64,000 nt of DNA, from assembly GCF_024124765.2 (NCBI RefSeq), contig NZ_JAMXSR020000002.1, positions 2,934,001 through 2,998,000 on the forward strand, in the 5' to 3' direction. Below the pieces are notes generated by a model. The model was not told the origin of the DNA. It did no database searches and saw only the letters and a list, made by a program, of their open reading frames with translations. A program made the position numbers and the translations under genes. Below, in pieces: positions 46,064 through 57,682 of the stretch (position 1 is its first letter; each line of letters starts with the position of its first letter). This DNA comes from Sphingomonas sp. H160509. GTDB lineage: Bacteria > Pseudomonadota > Alphaproteobacteria > Sphingomonadales > Sphingomonadaceae.

Positions 46064-47195
46064 TCAACGCTTAGGCTTGGCGGCGAATGCTGCCTTGAGC
46101 CGCGCGATCGCCAGCATGTTTGCATCCTGCGCACCGCGGACGACCATGCCCATTCCGGAAGAATTCGTGCGTCACACCCGGGAAGGTGCGCTGCTCGACC
46201 TTGTCGCCCGCCGCGCGCATCGCCGCTGCCAGCGTCTCGCCATCGGAGCGCAGCGGATCGATCTGCGCGTTGATGATCGTCGTTGGCGGCAGGCCGCGCA
46301 GGTTTGCCTTCACGAGGTTCAACCGCGGGTCCTGCGCATCGGCAGGAGTGGTCTGGTAATAATAACCGAACCACTTGAGCATGGCGCCGTTCAGCGGCTT
46401 CGCATTTGCAGAATCCATCCGCGACGGCAGCGTCATGCTGCTGTTCGCGATCGGGTAGACCGACACGATGTGCAGCGGCGTCGTAAGGCGATTGTCGCGC
46501 GCGTAGATTGCCGTCGCGACCGCCAGGTTACCGCCTGCGCTTTCGCCCGCGACCGCGATCTTGCGCGGATCGCCACCCCAGCTTGCCGCATTCTGCAGCG
46601 TCCAGCGATAGGCGGCGGCTGCGTCGTCATGCTGCGCCGGGAACTTGAACTCCGGTGCATGGCGATACTCGACCGAGACGACGATCGCACCCAGCTGTTT
46701 GGCAAGCAAACGTGGTGCCGCGTCGTAGGTGTCGACCGTCGCGATCACCCAGCCGCCGCCGTGATAATAGACGACGACCGGCAGGTTCTTGGCGTTGGCG
46801 AGCGATGCCGGCTTGTAGATCCGGGCGAACTGGTTCGCGTCGCTGCCATAGGGCACGTCGCGCGTCGTCACCGTCGCGTCGGGCGTCGCCGACAGGCCGT
46901 GCTTGATCATGACCTGCTTGGCGCCATCGGCTGCCGACGGCTGCATCCGTGCGACGGCTGGCGTGAGCGTCTCGATCGGCTTGCCACCGAGCGCGGCGAG
47001 CTGGTCGAGCACGACCTGCATGTCGGGCGCGGCCTTTGCCGGCTGGGTCGCAGTCGGTGCGGGCGGCGGCGGTGGTGGCGCATCGACCGACCGTGCGGAC
47101 TGCGCAATCGCGCCGCTCGTCAGGGCGATACCCGATGTCGTGATCAAGGTCGCGGTGGCGAGCGCCATTAGCGTGCGCGATGAACGGTTGGTCAT
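46064..47195 (-). CDS. Exported alpha/beta hydrolase (hormone-sensitive-lipase-type esterase), 3' frameshift
   Basis: The repaired 376-residue protein has a signal peptide (to SGAIAQ) and a Pro-rich linker. The hydrolase domain carries the oxyanion-hole motif YYHGGGWVIAT, nucleophile GESAGGN, the Asp in INAQIDPLRSDGE and the His in FPGVTHEFF. This is the HSL/bacterial esterase family IV. An extra base in TTCCGG near 46158 breaks the last 30 codons; repaired, it ends AAFAAKPKR. It probably hydrolyses short-chain esters in the periplasm. Confidence 0.87.
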
Positions 47196-47328
47196 GCGGT
47201 ATGGTATCCTGTTTCGAGTGCCCCCACTCGCCGCTTAGAACCGCGTGATCGGGTTTCCGTTCCCGCAGGTTCACGTAACCAACGCTTTTCGCACGTGTTT
47301 TTGACCGCCGAAGTCGCTCTCTATCGTA

Positions 47329-48675
47329 TTAGAACGGTGCAGCGCGTCCTGCGACCCAAGTTTCCACGACCTTGTCGACGTCGGCGATCGAGCGGGATGG
47401 ATCGCCATCGACGACCAGCAAATCGGCACGCGTTCCGGCCACGATCACGCCGCGATCGCGCAATCCGAGCAGGTCCGCGCCCGCAGCCGTGGCAACCCGC
47501 ACGGCCTGCGCCGGAGTTAGTCCCGCCTCGACCATCAGCGCGAGTTCGCGGTGTTCGGCAATGCCCGGCACGCGTACCGCGCTCGCACCGCTGTCGGTGC
47601 CGAACCCGATCTTCACGCCCGCATCGTACAGCGTCTTTAGGTTGCGCAGGTTCATCGCCAGCGATTTCCGCGCATCGGCCGTCTTCGGATCGGCCAGGAT
47701 CTTCGCCCGCCACGCCGGATCGTCGACCTGTTGCGCGAGGGCAGGCGACAGCGCCGCGCGGGCGAACGGCGTCTGCGTCCACGGCGCGCGATCGGCCCAG
47801 GCGAACGTGGCCTCGTCGAGTTGCAGCGTCGGGATGTACCAGATGCCCTTCGCCTTCAGCGTCGCGACGAACGCAGGGGGCACCGGCGTGTCGCGGATAC
47901 CGTGCGCAATAATGTCCGCACCCGCCGCGACGATCGCCTCCGCATCGGCGAGATCGTGGATATGCGCCGCCACGCGCAGCCCGCGCGCGTGCGCCTCGGC
48001 GATCACCGCGCGGTAGACGGCGGGGCTCATCTTGACCGGCACGCTGCCGCCGAAATCGTCGAGCCACAACTTTACGAGGTCAGTCTTCTCCGCGGCCATC
48101 ATCGCCACCGCCTTGCGGGCTTCTTCCGGCGTCGAGGGCCGGAACAACTGGTCGGGCCCGACCTTGAGCATCGCCTGCGGTGGCGCGCCATTGGGGACGC
48201 CGATCCCCTGCATCACGCCGAACAGGTCCGCGCCTTCGATCCGCCCAGCATGCGCATCGGCGCGTATCCCGACGAACGCCGGACCGTTGTTGCCGAGCGC
48301 CGTCACCGTTGTCACGCCGTAGCGGCGATACTGGGCGAGCTGCGCGACGATGTTGGCGCGGGTGTAGTTCTTAGCACCCGTCTCGGTGCCGCTGACCTGT
48401 CCGACATGGCTGTGGTCCGAGACCAGGCCGGGCATCACGGTGCGCCCTCCATAGTCGCGCCGATCCGCGCCCGCCGGCACCACGACCTTCCCCGCCGCGA
48501 CGATCCGTCCATTCGCGATCACGACAGTAGCATCGTCCACCGGTACGCCGCCGCGCCCGTCGATCAACCGGACACCGGTCAGCGCGATCGTCTGCGCGGT
48601 AGCGGATCCGGCGGTGAGAGCCGATGCCGCGAGGGCGATCGTGCAGAGGCGAGCGGAGATTTTGGTTCGGCGCAC
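47329..48675 (-). CDS. Exported amidohydrolase family protein
   Basis: The 448-residue protein has a signal peptide (ending near SATAQ) and an amidohydrolase barrel. Metal ligands are expected in SDHSHVG (usual HxH, here His-Ser-His), in AAHIHD and ADIIAHGI, and in GFGTDSGA (Asp). The C-terminal part GLRDRGVIVAGTRADLLVVD is typical of dihydroorotase/imidazolonepropionase relatives. The substrate is unknown; secretion suggests degradation of an external amide or peptide. The frame is intact. Confidence 0.85.
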   Translation of the reverse strand: MRRTKISARLCTIALAASALTAGSATAQTIALTGVRLIDGRGGVPVDDATVVIANGRIVAAGKVVVPAGADRRDYGGRTVMPGLVSDHSHVGQVSGTETGAKNYTRANIVAQLAQYRRYGVTTVTALGNNGPAFVGIRADAHAGRIEGADLFGVMQGIGVPNGAPPQAMLKVGPDQLFRPSTPEEARKAVAMMAAEKTDLVKLWLDDFGGSVPVKMSPAVYRAVIAEAHARGLRVAAHIHDLADAEAIVAAGADIIAHGIRDTPVPPAFVATLKAKGIWYIPTLQLDEATFAWADRAPWTQTPFARAALSPALAQQVDDPAWRAKILADPKTADARKSLAMNLRNLKTLYDAGVKIGFGTDSGASAVRVPGIAEHRELALMVEAGLTPAQAVRVATAAGADLLGLRDRGVIVAGTRADLLVVDGDPSRSIADVDKVVETWVAGRAAPF

Positions 48676-48760
48676 GGTGATGTCCTTCTCGGGAGGATGC
48701 GCCGACGGGACGCTATCTCCCTGAAACGTCAGCGGATCGCGCCCGTTCCGATCTGTGATG

Positions 48761-49066
48761 TCAGCGCCGAACGCGTGCGACCTTCAGCGCGATCCGGACC
48801 GGCTGCATCGTCTCGACTGGCTTGAACGAGAGCAGCATCACCAGCGCGACTCCAGCGATCGACGCCGCGCCCAGGAACCGCACGAAACGCTCGCCGGTCA
48901 GCGGCGCGCCACAGTGGAACAGCGCCACCGCGAGCACGAGCGCAGCGACGAGGCGCAGCGCGCGGATCGCGGACGGCGCAACGATCCCGAGGTCCCGTCG
49001 GTACTTGAACGCAGTCGCCGCAAGCAGCAGCCAGCCGAAGAAGCACAGTATCGTGGCTTCAAGCAT
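48761..49066 (-). CDS. DUF3325 family membrane protein
   Basis: A 101-residue protein with three predicted helices: MLEATILCFFGWLLLAATAF, LRLVAALVLAVALFH and FLGAASIAGVALVMLLSF. DUF3325 proteins are usually encoded beside PepSY-type iron-reductase proteins. Its start overlaps the end of the PepSY gene by 8 bp, indicating one operon. The function is unknown; a helper role in iron uptake is inferred. Confidence 0.8.
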   Translation of the reverse strand: MLEATILCFFGWLLLAATAFKYRRDLGIVAPSAIRALRLVAALVLAVALFHCGAPLTGERFVRFLGAASIAGVALVMLLSFKPVETMQPVRIALKVARVRR

Positions 49067-50618
49067 GAACGGTCTCCGAGAGTGTTTTGCGGATCTTTGC
49101 GACGGGTTTGCTTCGGGCCGACCGCCATGCACCGAGCGCGAGCAGGGCGGCGACCGCGAGCATGGCGACGTCGAACGCCGCGAACAGCGTGTCGCCGGAC
49201 AGCATCGATCCGGGCAGCCCGCGTGATGTGGTGAGTGTATCGGCCACCGGAATCGCCGCGAACGCGAGCGCGCCGATCGCGAACCCCTCGGTCCACGCGC
49301 GGCGCGCCGGCCGTAGCAACTGGAGGACCGCAACGCCGCTCCACACCCAGAACATCGTCGCGACTTCGGTATCGGCGCGGTTCGCGGCGTCGGCCGGGAT
49401 CAGGCGGTTGGCGAGCAGATAGGCGGCCATCCCGATCGGCAGGCCGGCGATGACGCCGATGTTCAGCCGCTCGACCAGCTTCATTCCGAAGAACGGCGTC
49501 GCACCCGGCTTGCGACGCTTGGCGGTCCACAGCAGCAGCCCGGTTCCGACCATCGCCGCGCCGGTCAGCCCCAGCACGAAATACGCCCAGCGCAACGCAG
49601 GGCCCGCGAACTGCGCGACGTGTAGCCCGAGCATCACGCCCGCCGTAGCGAGCGCGGGCCCGACGTCGGCGGCGCCCTCCAGGAACCGTCCGTCGCTGCC
49701 CGCATAGGTGACCGACGGCCCGCGTCCGTTGAGCGACGCGCTCGAATGACGGTACAGCGTGACCGTGCTCGCGGCATCGTTCGGATTGCGCACCACGACC
49801 GTCGCCACGGACGCACCGAAGCGCCGCTCCGCATCGGCGACCAGCGGGCCGATCGCGACCAGCGGAGCCGGCGTACCCGTCGCCTCGCGCTCGGTCGGCG
49901 TGCCGAACGCGGCTTGCGCGAAATCGGCGGGCTTGGCGTAGTTCGCGACGACCGGCCACGGCATGTACATCGCCACCAGCGTGATCAGCCCGGTATAGGT
50001 GATCATCGCGTGATACGGCAGCGCCAGCACCGCGGACACATTGTGCGCGTCGAGCCAGCTACGCTGCCCCTTGTTCCAGCGCAGCGTGAAGAAGTCGGCG
50101 AAGATGCGCTTGTGCGTGATGACGCCCGACACGATCGCGCCGAGCATGAACATCGCGCACAGCCCGGCCAGCCAGCGTCCCCAGGGATGCGGCAATTGCA
50201 GCTGGAAATGGAAGCGATAGAAATGCTCGCCGCCGCGGGTCTCGCGGGCGTGCACGTCGTCACCGGTTGCGGGATCGAGCACGATTTCGGGCGCGCGACG
50301 TTTGGCGGCCTTGGGGTCCGGCTTGCGCTGTTCGAAGATCCGCGTGACCGCAGTCCGCGCATCGGGAAGGTAGATATACCATTGCAGGTCGTCCGCGCCG
50401 ACGCGTTGCAGGTGCGTGACCGCAGTCTGTGCGGCGTGCGCGGTCGAGACGGGCGTCGCGCGGAACTCAGGCTGCATCCACTGCGTGATCTCGGGCCGGA
50501 AATAGCTCGCGGTGCCGGTCAGGAACATCGCGAACAGGATCCATCCCGCGAGCAGCCCCAGCCAGCCGTGGATCCACGCCATGCTCTGGCGCAGCGTAGT
50601 TCCGACCGCCGATGTCAT
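49059..50618 (-). CDS. PepSY-associated membrane protein (siderophore-iron reductase-like)
   Basis: The 519-residue polytopic protein begins MTSAVGTTLRQSMAWIHGWL and has about five membrane segments and two periplasmic PepSY-like regions. Conserved His residues lie in HGWLGLLAG, HPWGRWLAGL, SWLDAHNVSAVLALPYHAM and LGLHVAQF, the haem-ligand pattern of FsrB/PiuB-type ferric-siderophore reductases. It should help release iron from siderophores in the periplasm. It overlaps its neighbours on both sides. Confidence 0.87.
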   Translation of the reverse strand: MTSAVGTTLRQSMAWIHGWLGLLAGWILFAMFLTGTASYFRPEITQWMQPEFRATPVSTAHAAQTAVTHLQRVGADDLQWYIYLPDARTAVTRIFEQRKPDPKAAKRRAPEIVLDPATGDDVHARETRGGEHFYRFHFQLQLPHPWGRWLAGLCAMFMLGAIVSGVITHKRIFADFFTLRWNKGQRSWLDAHNVSAVLALPYHAMITYTGLITLVAMYMPWPVVANYAKPADFAQAAFGTPTEREATGTPAPLVAIGPLVADAERRFGASVATVVVRNPNDAASTVTLYRHSSASLNGRGPSVTYAGSDGRFLEGAADVGPALATAGVMLGLHVAQFAGPALRWAYFVLGLTGAAMVGTGLLLWTAKRRKPGATPFFGMKLVERLNIGVIAGLPIGMAAYLLANRLIPADAANRADTEVATMFWVWSGVAVLQLLRPARRAWTEGFAIGALAFAAIPVADTLTTSRGLPGSMLSGDTLFAAFDVAMLAVAALLALGAWRSARSKPVAKIRKTLSETVHA

Positions 50619-50944
50619 GGACGAACGCCGAGCAGCCAGAGCAAGCCGCCGCCAAAGGTCGAGACCCCCCACACCGCGGCAGTGACCCGCAGGAGCCGGT
50701 GTTCGTGAAAGCACCACAAGGCGATGCTGGCATAGATCGGGAACGACAGGATCATGCCCCAGCTCGTCGCTTCGACGCGCGCGATGGGCAGCAGGCGGGC
50801 AATCAACGTCGCCAGCACGGCCGCCGCGGCATAGCCGCCGACCAGTGCCGTAAGGCTTCGTAACACCATGCTCCAGACGAACGGGCGCACTCTTCGACCC
50901 GACGGAAAAGGGCCGGCTTTCAGGATCCGGCCGCGCATGAACAT
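50615..50944 (-). CDS. DUF3649 family membrane protein
   Basis: A protein of about 84-109 residues with three helices (ALVGGYAAAAVLATLIARLL, WGMILSFPIYASIALWCF, VTAAVWGVSTFGGGLLWLL). DUF3649 proteins typically precede PepSY genes in iron clusters. The start could be the Met at 50944 or MVLRSLTAL at 50869. It overlaps the PepSY start by 4 bp. It is divergent from the siderophore receptor, so one Fur-type control region could serve both. Confidence 0.82.
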   Translation of the reverse strand: MFMRGRILKAGPFPSGRRVRPFVWSMVLRSLTALVGGYAAAAVLATLIARLLPIARVEATSWGMILSFPIYASIALWCFHEHRLLRVTAAVWGVSTFGGGLLWLLGVRP

Positions 50945-50992
50945 TTTGTCATTTTTCCTTGCCGCGCTTCCAAACCGCCTTTAGCGGGCTTT

Positions 50993-51011
50993 GCGAGTCA
51001 TTATCAATATC
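50993..51011. promoter_or_regulatory. Putative Fur box
   Basis: GCGAGTCATTATCAATATC, 16 bp before the receptor ATG at 51028 and within the 83-bp region shared with the divergent DUF3649-PepSY-DUF3325 operon. It resembles the ATxATTATC-type core of Fur sites (GATAATGATTATCATTATC), imperfectly. Confidence 0.5.
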
Positions 51012-51027
51012 AAAGTGGGTAGCGCTT

Positions 51028-53322
51028 ATGCGGGGACGTTTCATGGTCGGGATGCTGTTGGGGACAGCGTTGGGCAGCATCGCGGTGCCGGCATTCGCGG
51101 CTGAGCATGTGCCGGCTCTCGCCGTCGTCGCCACGGTCGAACCCGCGATGGCGGACGACGACATCCAGACCCGCAAGGACGAGATCGTCGTCAACGGCGA
51201 GCGTATCCGGAAGACGGGGAGCACCGGCACCAAGACCGAGACGCCGCTGATCCGCACGCCGCAGGTCATCACCAGCATCGACGAGAAGGAACTGACGCTC
51301 CGCAACGCGCTGTCTATCAACCAGGCGCTCGGCTATGTCGCGGGCGTCTCCCCCAACCAGCGCGGCAACGTCGCCACGCGCTACGACCAGCTCTACGTCC
51401 GCGGCTTCGCGCCCGGCCAGTATATGGACGGGATGCGGTTGCTAGGCGGCGTCTATTCCACGCCGCAGATCGACTTCCACCTCGTCGAGCGCGTCGACGT
51501 GATCAAGGGCCCAGCGTCGGTCCTCTATGGCAACTCGACGCCAGGCGGGTTGGTCAATCTCACCAGCAAGGTCCCGTATGCGGAGTCCGGTGGGCGGATT
51601 GAGTTGGCAGGCGGCAATTTCGACCTGTTGCGATCGGCGATCGACGTGAACCAGCCGCTCGACAAGGACCACAAATGGCTGTTCCGCGTCATCGCCGGTG
51701 CGGAACGATCGGACGGGTTCGTCGCGATGACCGGCAACCGGCGCTATTATGCGCGGCCGATGCTGACTTTCGCGCCCGACGAGGCGACCAGCGTGACGCT
51801 GATCCTCAACTACCAGCGCGATCCGGAATCTGCGTCGTACAGCGGCGTGCCCGTCTACGGCTCCGCGCTCGCCAATCCGCTCGGCCAGTTCGCGACCGAC
51901 TTCAACGTGAGCGAGCCGGCGTACGAGGCGTTCGATCGCAAGCAGAAATCGGCTACGCTGTTGTTCCGCCACGACTTCAACGACAAGCTGAGCTGGGCGA
52001 CCAGCGCGCGCTATCTCGACGTCGACCTCCACTATCGCCAGATCTACCTCTCGGCGTTCGCGACGACCGGTACGGGTGCCAATCGCAACACCGATTTCTC
52101 GACGATCGTGCGCGGCGGCGGCGGGTCGGATGAGTCGTTCCGGACGATCACGATCGACAACCACGCGACCGCCAAGTTCGCGACCGGGCCGTTGCAGCAC
52201 ACGCTGCTCGCGGGCGTCGACTGGCAGAACAACCAGGGTAACAACGACCAGCAGTTCAACACCGGCGTCACCACCAATCCGGCGACCAGCATCCCGAACT
52301 TGAACCTGTTCGCGCCCGTCTATGGCGGCGTGCAACCGAACTTCCCGCTCACCCAGGCGCGCAGCTTCCGCAAGATCGACCAGGTCGGCGCCTATGTGCA
52401 GGACCAGATCGCGATCGGCGGGCTGCAACTGATCGCGAGCGGCCGCTACGACTGGTACGACCAGACGACGGTGAACCGCAACGCCGCGGCAGGGGCGGCG
52501 AGCGGCGTGACGCGGCTCCACCAGACCGCGTTCACCGGACGCCTCGGTGCGTTGTACGAGACCAAGTTCGGCCTCGCGCCGTTCGTCAGCTATTCGGAAA
52601 GCTTCGAGCCGCAGACCGGCACCGGCTTCGACGGCGCATCGTTCGTGCCCGTCACCGGCCGTCAGTACGAGGCGGGGCTGAAATACCAGCCACGCGGCAC
52701 CAATGCGCTGTTCACGCTCTCCGCGTTCGACCTGCGCCGCCAGAACGTGCCGACGACCGATCCCGACAACCCTAATTTCTCGATTCAGATTGGCGAGGTC
52801 GCGGTGCGCGGCATCGAACTCGACGGACGGGGCGAGATCACGCCGGGCCTGACCGTCACGGTCGCCGGCACTTATACCGTCCCCGAAGTCACGCGAGGTA
52901 CGCCGGTCGTCGGCACCGGCGACCAGCTCAGCGGCGTCACGGGCACCAAGCCGCTCGGCATATCCAAGTGGAGCGCGTCGAGCTTCGTCAACTACGACCT
53001 GTCACGTACCGGCGGCGGCGCGCTGTCCGGCTTCAACATTGGCGGCGGCGTGCGGTATGTCGGCAAGTCCGACGGCACCGCGACTCGCGTGGAGGCGAAC
53101 CAGACGCTCACCACGCGGTTCCAGTCACCGGGCTATGTGCTGGTCGATGCGGTGCTCGGCTACGATCTCGGCAAGTTCGACGAGTCGCTGAAGGGCCTGA
53201 GCCTGACCGCGAACGTCGCCAACCTGTTCGACAAGCGCCACATCGCGAGCTGCTTCTTCGTCAACAGCTGTTACTTCGGCGCCTCGCGCACCGTCGTCGG
53301 ATCGCTCCGCTTCAACTGGTGA
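51028..53322 (+). CDS. TonB-dependent siderophore receptor
   Basis: The 764-residue outer-membrane receptor has a signal peptide (MRGRFMVGMLLGTALGSIAV, cleavage near FAAEH), a plug domain starting at RTPQVITSIDEKELTLRNAL with the conserved YVRGFAPGQYMDG and VLYGNSTPGGLVN, and a 22-stranded barrel. It ends with the terminal aromatic signature VVGSLRFNW. The sequence KDEIVVNGERIRK may be a TonB box. It belongs to the ferrichrome/FhuE-like siderophore group. It is controlled with the divergent reductase operon, probably by iron. Confidence 0.93.
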   Translation: MRGRFMVGMLLGTALGSIAVPAFAAEHVPALAVVATVEPAMADDDIQTRKDEIVVNGERIRKTGSTGTKTETPLIRTPQVITSIDEKELTLRNALSINQALGYVAGVSPNQRGNVATRYDQLYVRGFAPGQYMDGMRLLGGVYSTPQIDFHLVERVDVIKGPASVLYGNSTPGGLVNLTSKVPYAESGGRIELAGGNFDLLRSAIDVNQPLDKDHKWLFRVIAGAERSDGFVAMTGNRRYYARPMLTFAPDEATSVTLILNYQRDPESASYSGVPVYGSALANPLGQFATDFNVSEPAYEAFDRKQKSATLLFRHDFNDKLSWATSARYLDVDLHYRQIYLSAFATTGTGANRNTDFSTIVRGGGGSDESFRTITIDNHATAKFATGPLQHTLLAGVDWQNNQGNNDQQFNTGVTTNPATSIPNLNLFAPVYGGVQPNFPLTQARSFRKIDQVGAYVQDQIAIGGLQLIASGRYDWYDQTTVNRNAAAGAASGVTRLHQTAFTGRLGALYETKFGLAPFVSYSESFEPQTGTGFDGASFVPVTGRQYEAGLKYQPRGTNALFTLSAFDLRRQNVPTTDPDNPNFSIQIGEVAVRGIELDGRGEITPGLTVTVAGTYTVPEVTRGTPVVGTGDQLSGVTGTKPLGISKWSASSFVNYDLSRTGGGALSGFNIGGGVRYVGKSDGTATRVEANQTLTTRFQSPGYVLVDAVLGYDLGKFDESLKGLSLTANVANLFDKRHIASCFFVNSCYFGASRTVVGSLRFNW

Positions 53323-55480
53323 TCAGCGGACGTCGTCGACCGGCGCTGTCAGGATCACGCGCAGGCCGGGCATGTTGTCGTCCTGCTCGATCGTGCCCGA
53401 CAGCCCGGCGACGATGGCGTTCATCATCCGGCTGCCGAAGCCGATCCGCGTGCCCGACTTGCCGACGCCCTGGTCCGCGACGATCAGCCGCAGCCGGTTG
53501 CGATGCTGTTCGAGGATGATGTGGATCGGGCCGGCATCGCCGCGATAGGCGTATTTGCTCGCGTTAATGACGAGTTCGGTCAGCACCAGCCCGATGTTCA
53601 CCGCGCGATCGGTGGCGACGAGCACGGGCGCGAGATCGAGCGTCATCTGCGCCGCCCAGTCCTCGCCGAGCGAGGTCTGCATGTCGCCCGCGAGTTCCTC
53701 GATATAGCGCGACAGGTCGACCGACTCGACCTGGTCGTCGCGGTACAGCCGGCGATGCACCAGCGCGACCGCGGCGAGCCTTGCCTGCGCCTCGGCGAGA
53801 TGCTCCCTTCACCTTCGCGTCGTCGGACGACTTCGCCTGCAAAGATAGGAACGCCGCGACCAATTGCAGGCTGTTCTGCACGCGGTGATTGACCTCCTTC
53901 ATCAGGACGTCCTTCTGCGCGATCAATGCGTCCTTGTCGGCGAGCGTCCGTTGCAGGTCGGCGTTGAGCAGGCGCAGGCGCTGGTTGATATGCGCGTCGT
54001 GGAACGCACGGCGCAGGCGGTGCGCGGCCTCGATCTCCTCGCGCGTCCAGCGCCGCGATCGACCGCTGACCGCCTGCGTCCAGGATTCGAACGACGTGCG
54101 CGGGGTCAGCACCGCGTTGGGATCGACCGACACCGCCTTGTGCGGATTGCCGGCCCATTCGACCTCTTCGATCTGCTCGGCCCGGAACCACAACAGCACC
54201 GCCCCCTCGTCGACCAGCGGCAGCGCGAGCAGGCCGCTCGCCTGCGCACGGTAAGCTTCGGCGCGGGGCAACAGTGCCGACAGTTCATGCGTCGTGAACG
54301 GCTCGATCACGCCCCTCGTGCGAGTCCATGCGGCGAGATCGAGAATGTCGTCCTTACCGGGACAAGGCCCGTCGGTATCGACAATCGTGCCCTCGACATA
54401 GGCGAAGCCGTCGCCGTCGAGCATCCGTCGGAGGTCGTCGCGCAACGCGGCGACGATGCTGCGTGGGGCCGGTTCGGTTGCGAGCTTGGGGATGACCGCA
54501 TCCTCCGCCGCGCGCAGCCGAAGCCGTTCGCGGTACGTCTCCGCCTCTTCCTTCGCGCGGATCTGGCGCGCGAGCCCGCTGGCCAGGGTCGCCGACGCTG
54601 CACGGATGTCGGGGGTGAGGCCCTTCGGCGAGCCGTGATGGCACGCGATCAGGCCCCAGAGCAGCCCGTCCTTGACGATCGAGATCGAGGCCGACGCTGC
54701 CACGCCCATGTTGGCGAGATAGCGCAGATGAATCGGCGACACGCTGCGCAGCGCGACGTCGCTCAGGTCGAGCGTCTCGAACTCGGCCGGGCGCAGCACT
54801 GCAGGCACGTAATCGATCGTCGGGATCGTCCGCGTCCGGTTGCGCACGTACAGCGCGCGCGCCTGCTTTGGGATGTCCGACGCGGGGAAATGGTGGTTGA
54901 GGAAGGTGCCGAGCCCTGTCGCCTTGTCCTCCGCCATCACGCGGCCCGCCTCGTCGTCGAGGAAGCGATAGACCATGACGCGGTCGAAACCCGTCAACTG
55001 GCGGAATGCGGTCGCGGCGCGCTCGCAAAGCGCCTGGAGATTGCTCGCGCGCTCGAACGTCATCGCCATCGCATTGAGCCGGCCGAGCATGCCGGCCGCA
55101 GTGACCGGCTCACCTTCGACGGGTTCGAGTTCGACCAGCACGTGTTCAGCGGTGCGGTGAAGGGTGACGTCGAACCGTTCGGTCAGGCCCGCTACCGGCA
55201 GTCCGGCAAGCGCCACACCGGCGACCGTGTCGTTGTCGGTGAGTATCGCACCGATGTCCTGCGCCAACAGCGCCGACAGGTCGCTGCCGAGCCAGTCGGG
55301 GGTCAGGCGGGTCTCGAGGTCGCCCGCACCCGCGACCACCGCTAGACTGGTCGCGTCGGCGACGAGCAGCAGGCCATGCGGCTGGATCGCACCGGGGATG
55401 TGGATCGGCTCGCGGTCGCACGCATTAAGGTCCAGCCCCACGCCATCGGTGGAACCGGCAATATCGCTCGACGCGTTCAT
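53323..55480 (-). CDS. Bacteriophytochrome-type sensor histidine kinase, one frameshift
   Basis: The repaired 718-residue protein has the N-terminal chromophore Cys21 (LNACDREPIHIPGAIQPHG), PAS, a GAF domain with PASDIPKQAR (the PxSDIP motif), VYRFLDDEAGRVMAED, a PHY-like region, and a C-terminal HisKA_2 kinase. Its phosphoacceptor is in EVNHRVQNSLQLVAAFLSLQ. The ATPase part ends GFGSRMMNAIVAGLSG. An extra G near 53808 interrupts KVKEHLAEAQAR. No heme oxygenase (biliverdin source) or response regulator is adjacent. It should sense red/far-red light. Confidence 0.9.
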
Positions 55481-55559
55481 CTACCCGAAACTCTCCTATC
55501 GAGCCTCGATCATGCAGCCCCCGGCGGAACAAAGCAAATACCCGCAGCGGGTTACGATA

Positions 55560-56536
55560 TTAATCTGAAGCAATATCGCGCGGTGCGGACTCGGCATAGC
55601 GGCGGGCGATCACCGCGCAGGCGATCAGCTGCAGCTGGTGGAACAGCATGACGGGCAGCAGGATCACGCCGACCTGCGCGGGCGGGAACAACACGCCTGC
55701 CATCGGCACACCCGACGCGAGGCTCTTCTTCGAACCGCAGAACTGCAGCACGATCGCATCCTCGCGCGGCAGTTTCATCAGTCGGGCAACGGCAAACGTC
55801 AGCCCGAGCACGAACGCGAGCAGTGCCGCACACAGGAGTCCGATCAGGATCAGGTCGCCGAGCGACAATTTGGTCCACAGCCCCTCGACCACCGCGGCAC
55901 CGAACGCGCTGTAGACGACCAGCAGGATCGACCCGCGATCGACCACCGTCAGCAGGCTCTTGTTGCGCGTCACCCACGCGCCGATCCAAGGCCGCAGCAG
56001 ATGCCCGGCGACGAACGGCACCAGCAGTTGCAAGACGATCGCCTCGATACTCTCGATCGAGATCCCGCCGCTGCCCGAAGTGTTCATCAGCAGCGCGACC
56101 AGCGCCGGCGTGACGAGGATACCGAGCAGGTTCGAGAACGACGCGCTGCATACCGCCGCCGCGACATTGCCGCGCGCGATCGCAGTGAAGGCGATCGACG
56201 ACTGCACGGTCGAGGGGAGCAGCGTCAGGAACAGCAACCCGGCGGCGAGCGGCCCGGTCACGAACGGCAATGCGGTCAGCCCAAGCCCGAACAGCGGGAA
56301 CGCGACGAAGGTGATGGCCAGCACCGCGAGATGCAGCTTCCAGTTGCGCAGGCCCGACAGAATCGCATCGCGCGACAGCTTCGCGCCGTGGAGGAAGAAC
56401 AGCAGGACGATGCCGATATCGGCGGCGTAACCGACGATCGTCGCCATCTCGCCCCGTGCCGGTAGCAGGCTCGCCAGCACCACGGTGCCGAGCAGCATCA
56501 GGATGAACGGCTCGAAGACGGAGAGGAACCGCCCGA

Positions 56537-56540
<4 letters not shown>
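55560..56540 (-). CDS. Bile acid:sodium symporter-family protein (SBF-like)
   Basis: A 326-residue inner-membrane protein with about ten helices. It matches the SBF-like (PF13593, YfeH/PIMT-type) branch: LLFFLHGAKLSRDAILSGL, LLPSTVQSSIAFTAIARGN, CSASFSNLLGILVTPAL and QFCGSKKSLASGVPMAGVL. Transported substrates of this branch are not established. The stop side faces the phytochrome; its start overlaps the stop of the adenosine deaminase gene by 4 bp. Confidence 0.88.
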
Positions 56541-57603
<1,063 letters not shown>

Positions 57604-57682
57604 CTACCGCAAGTGCGAAAGCCGTTGCATGACAATCCTGTCACGTTACCGAGCGCCGATACTTACGCGAAGGACACCATCG

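Noticed and set aside
47731..48825. A 364-codon plus-strand frame opposite the amidohydrolase
   Set aside because: Antisense to a gene with clear amidohydrolase motifs and a signal peptide.
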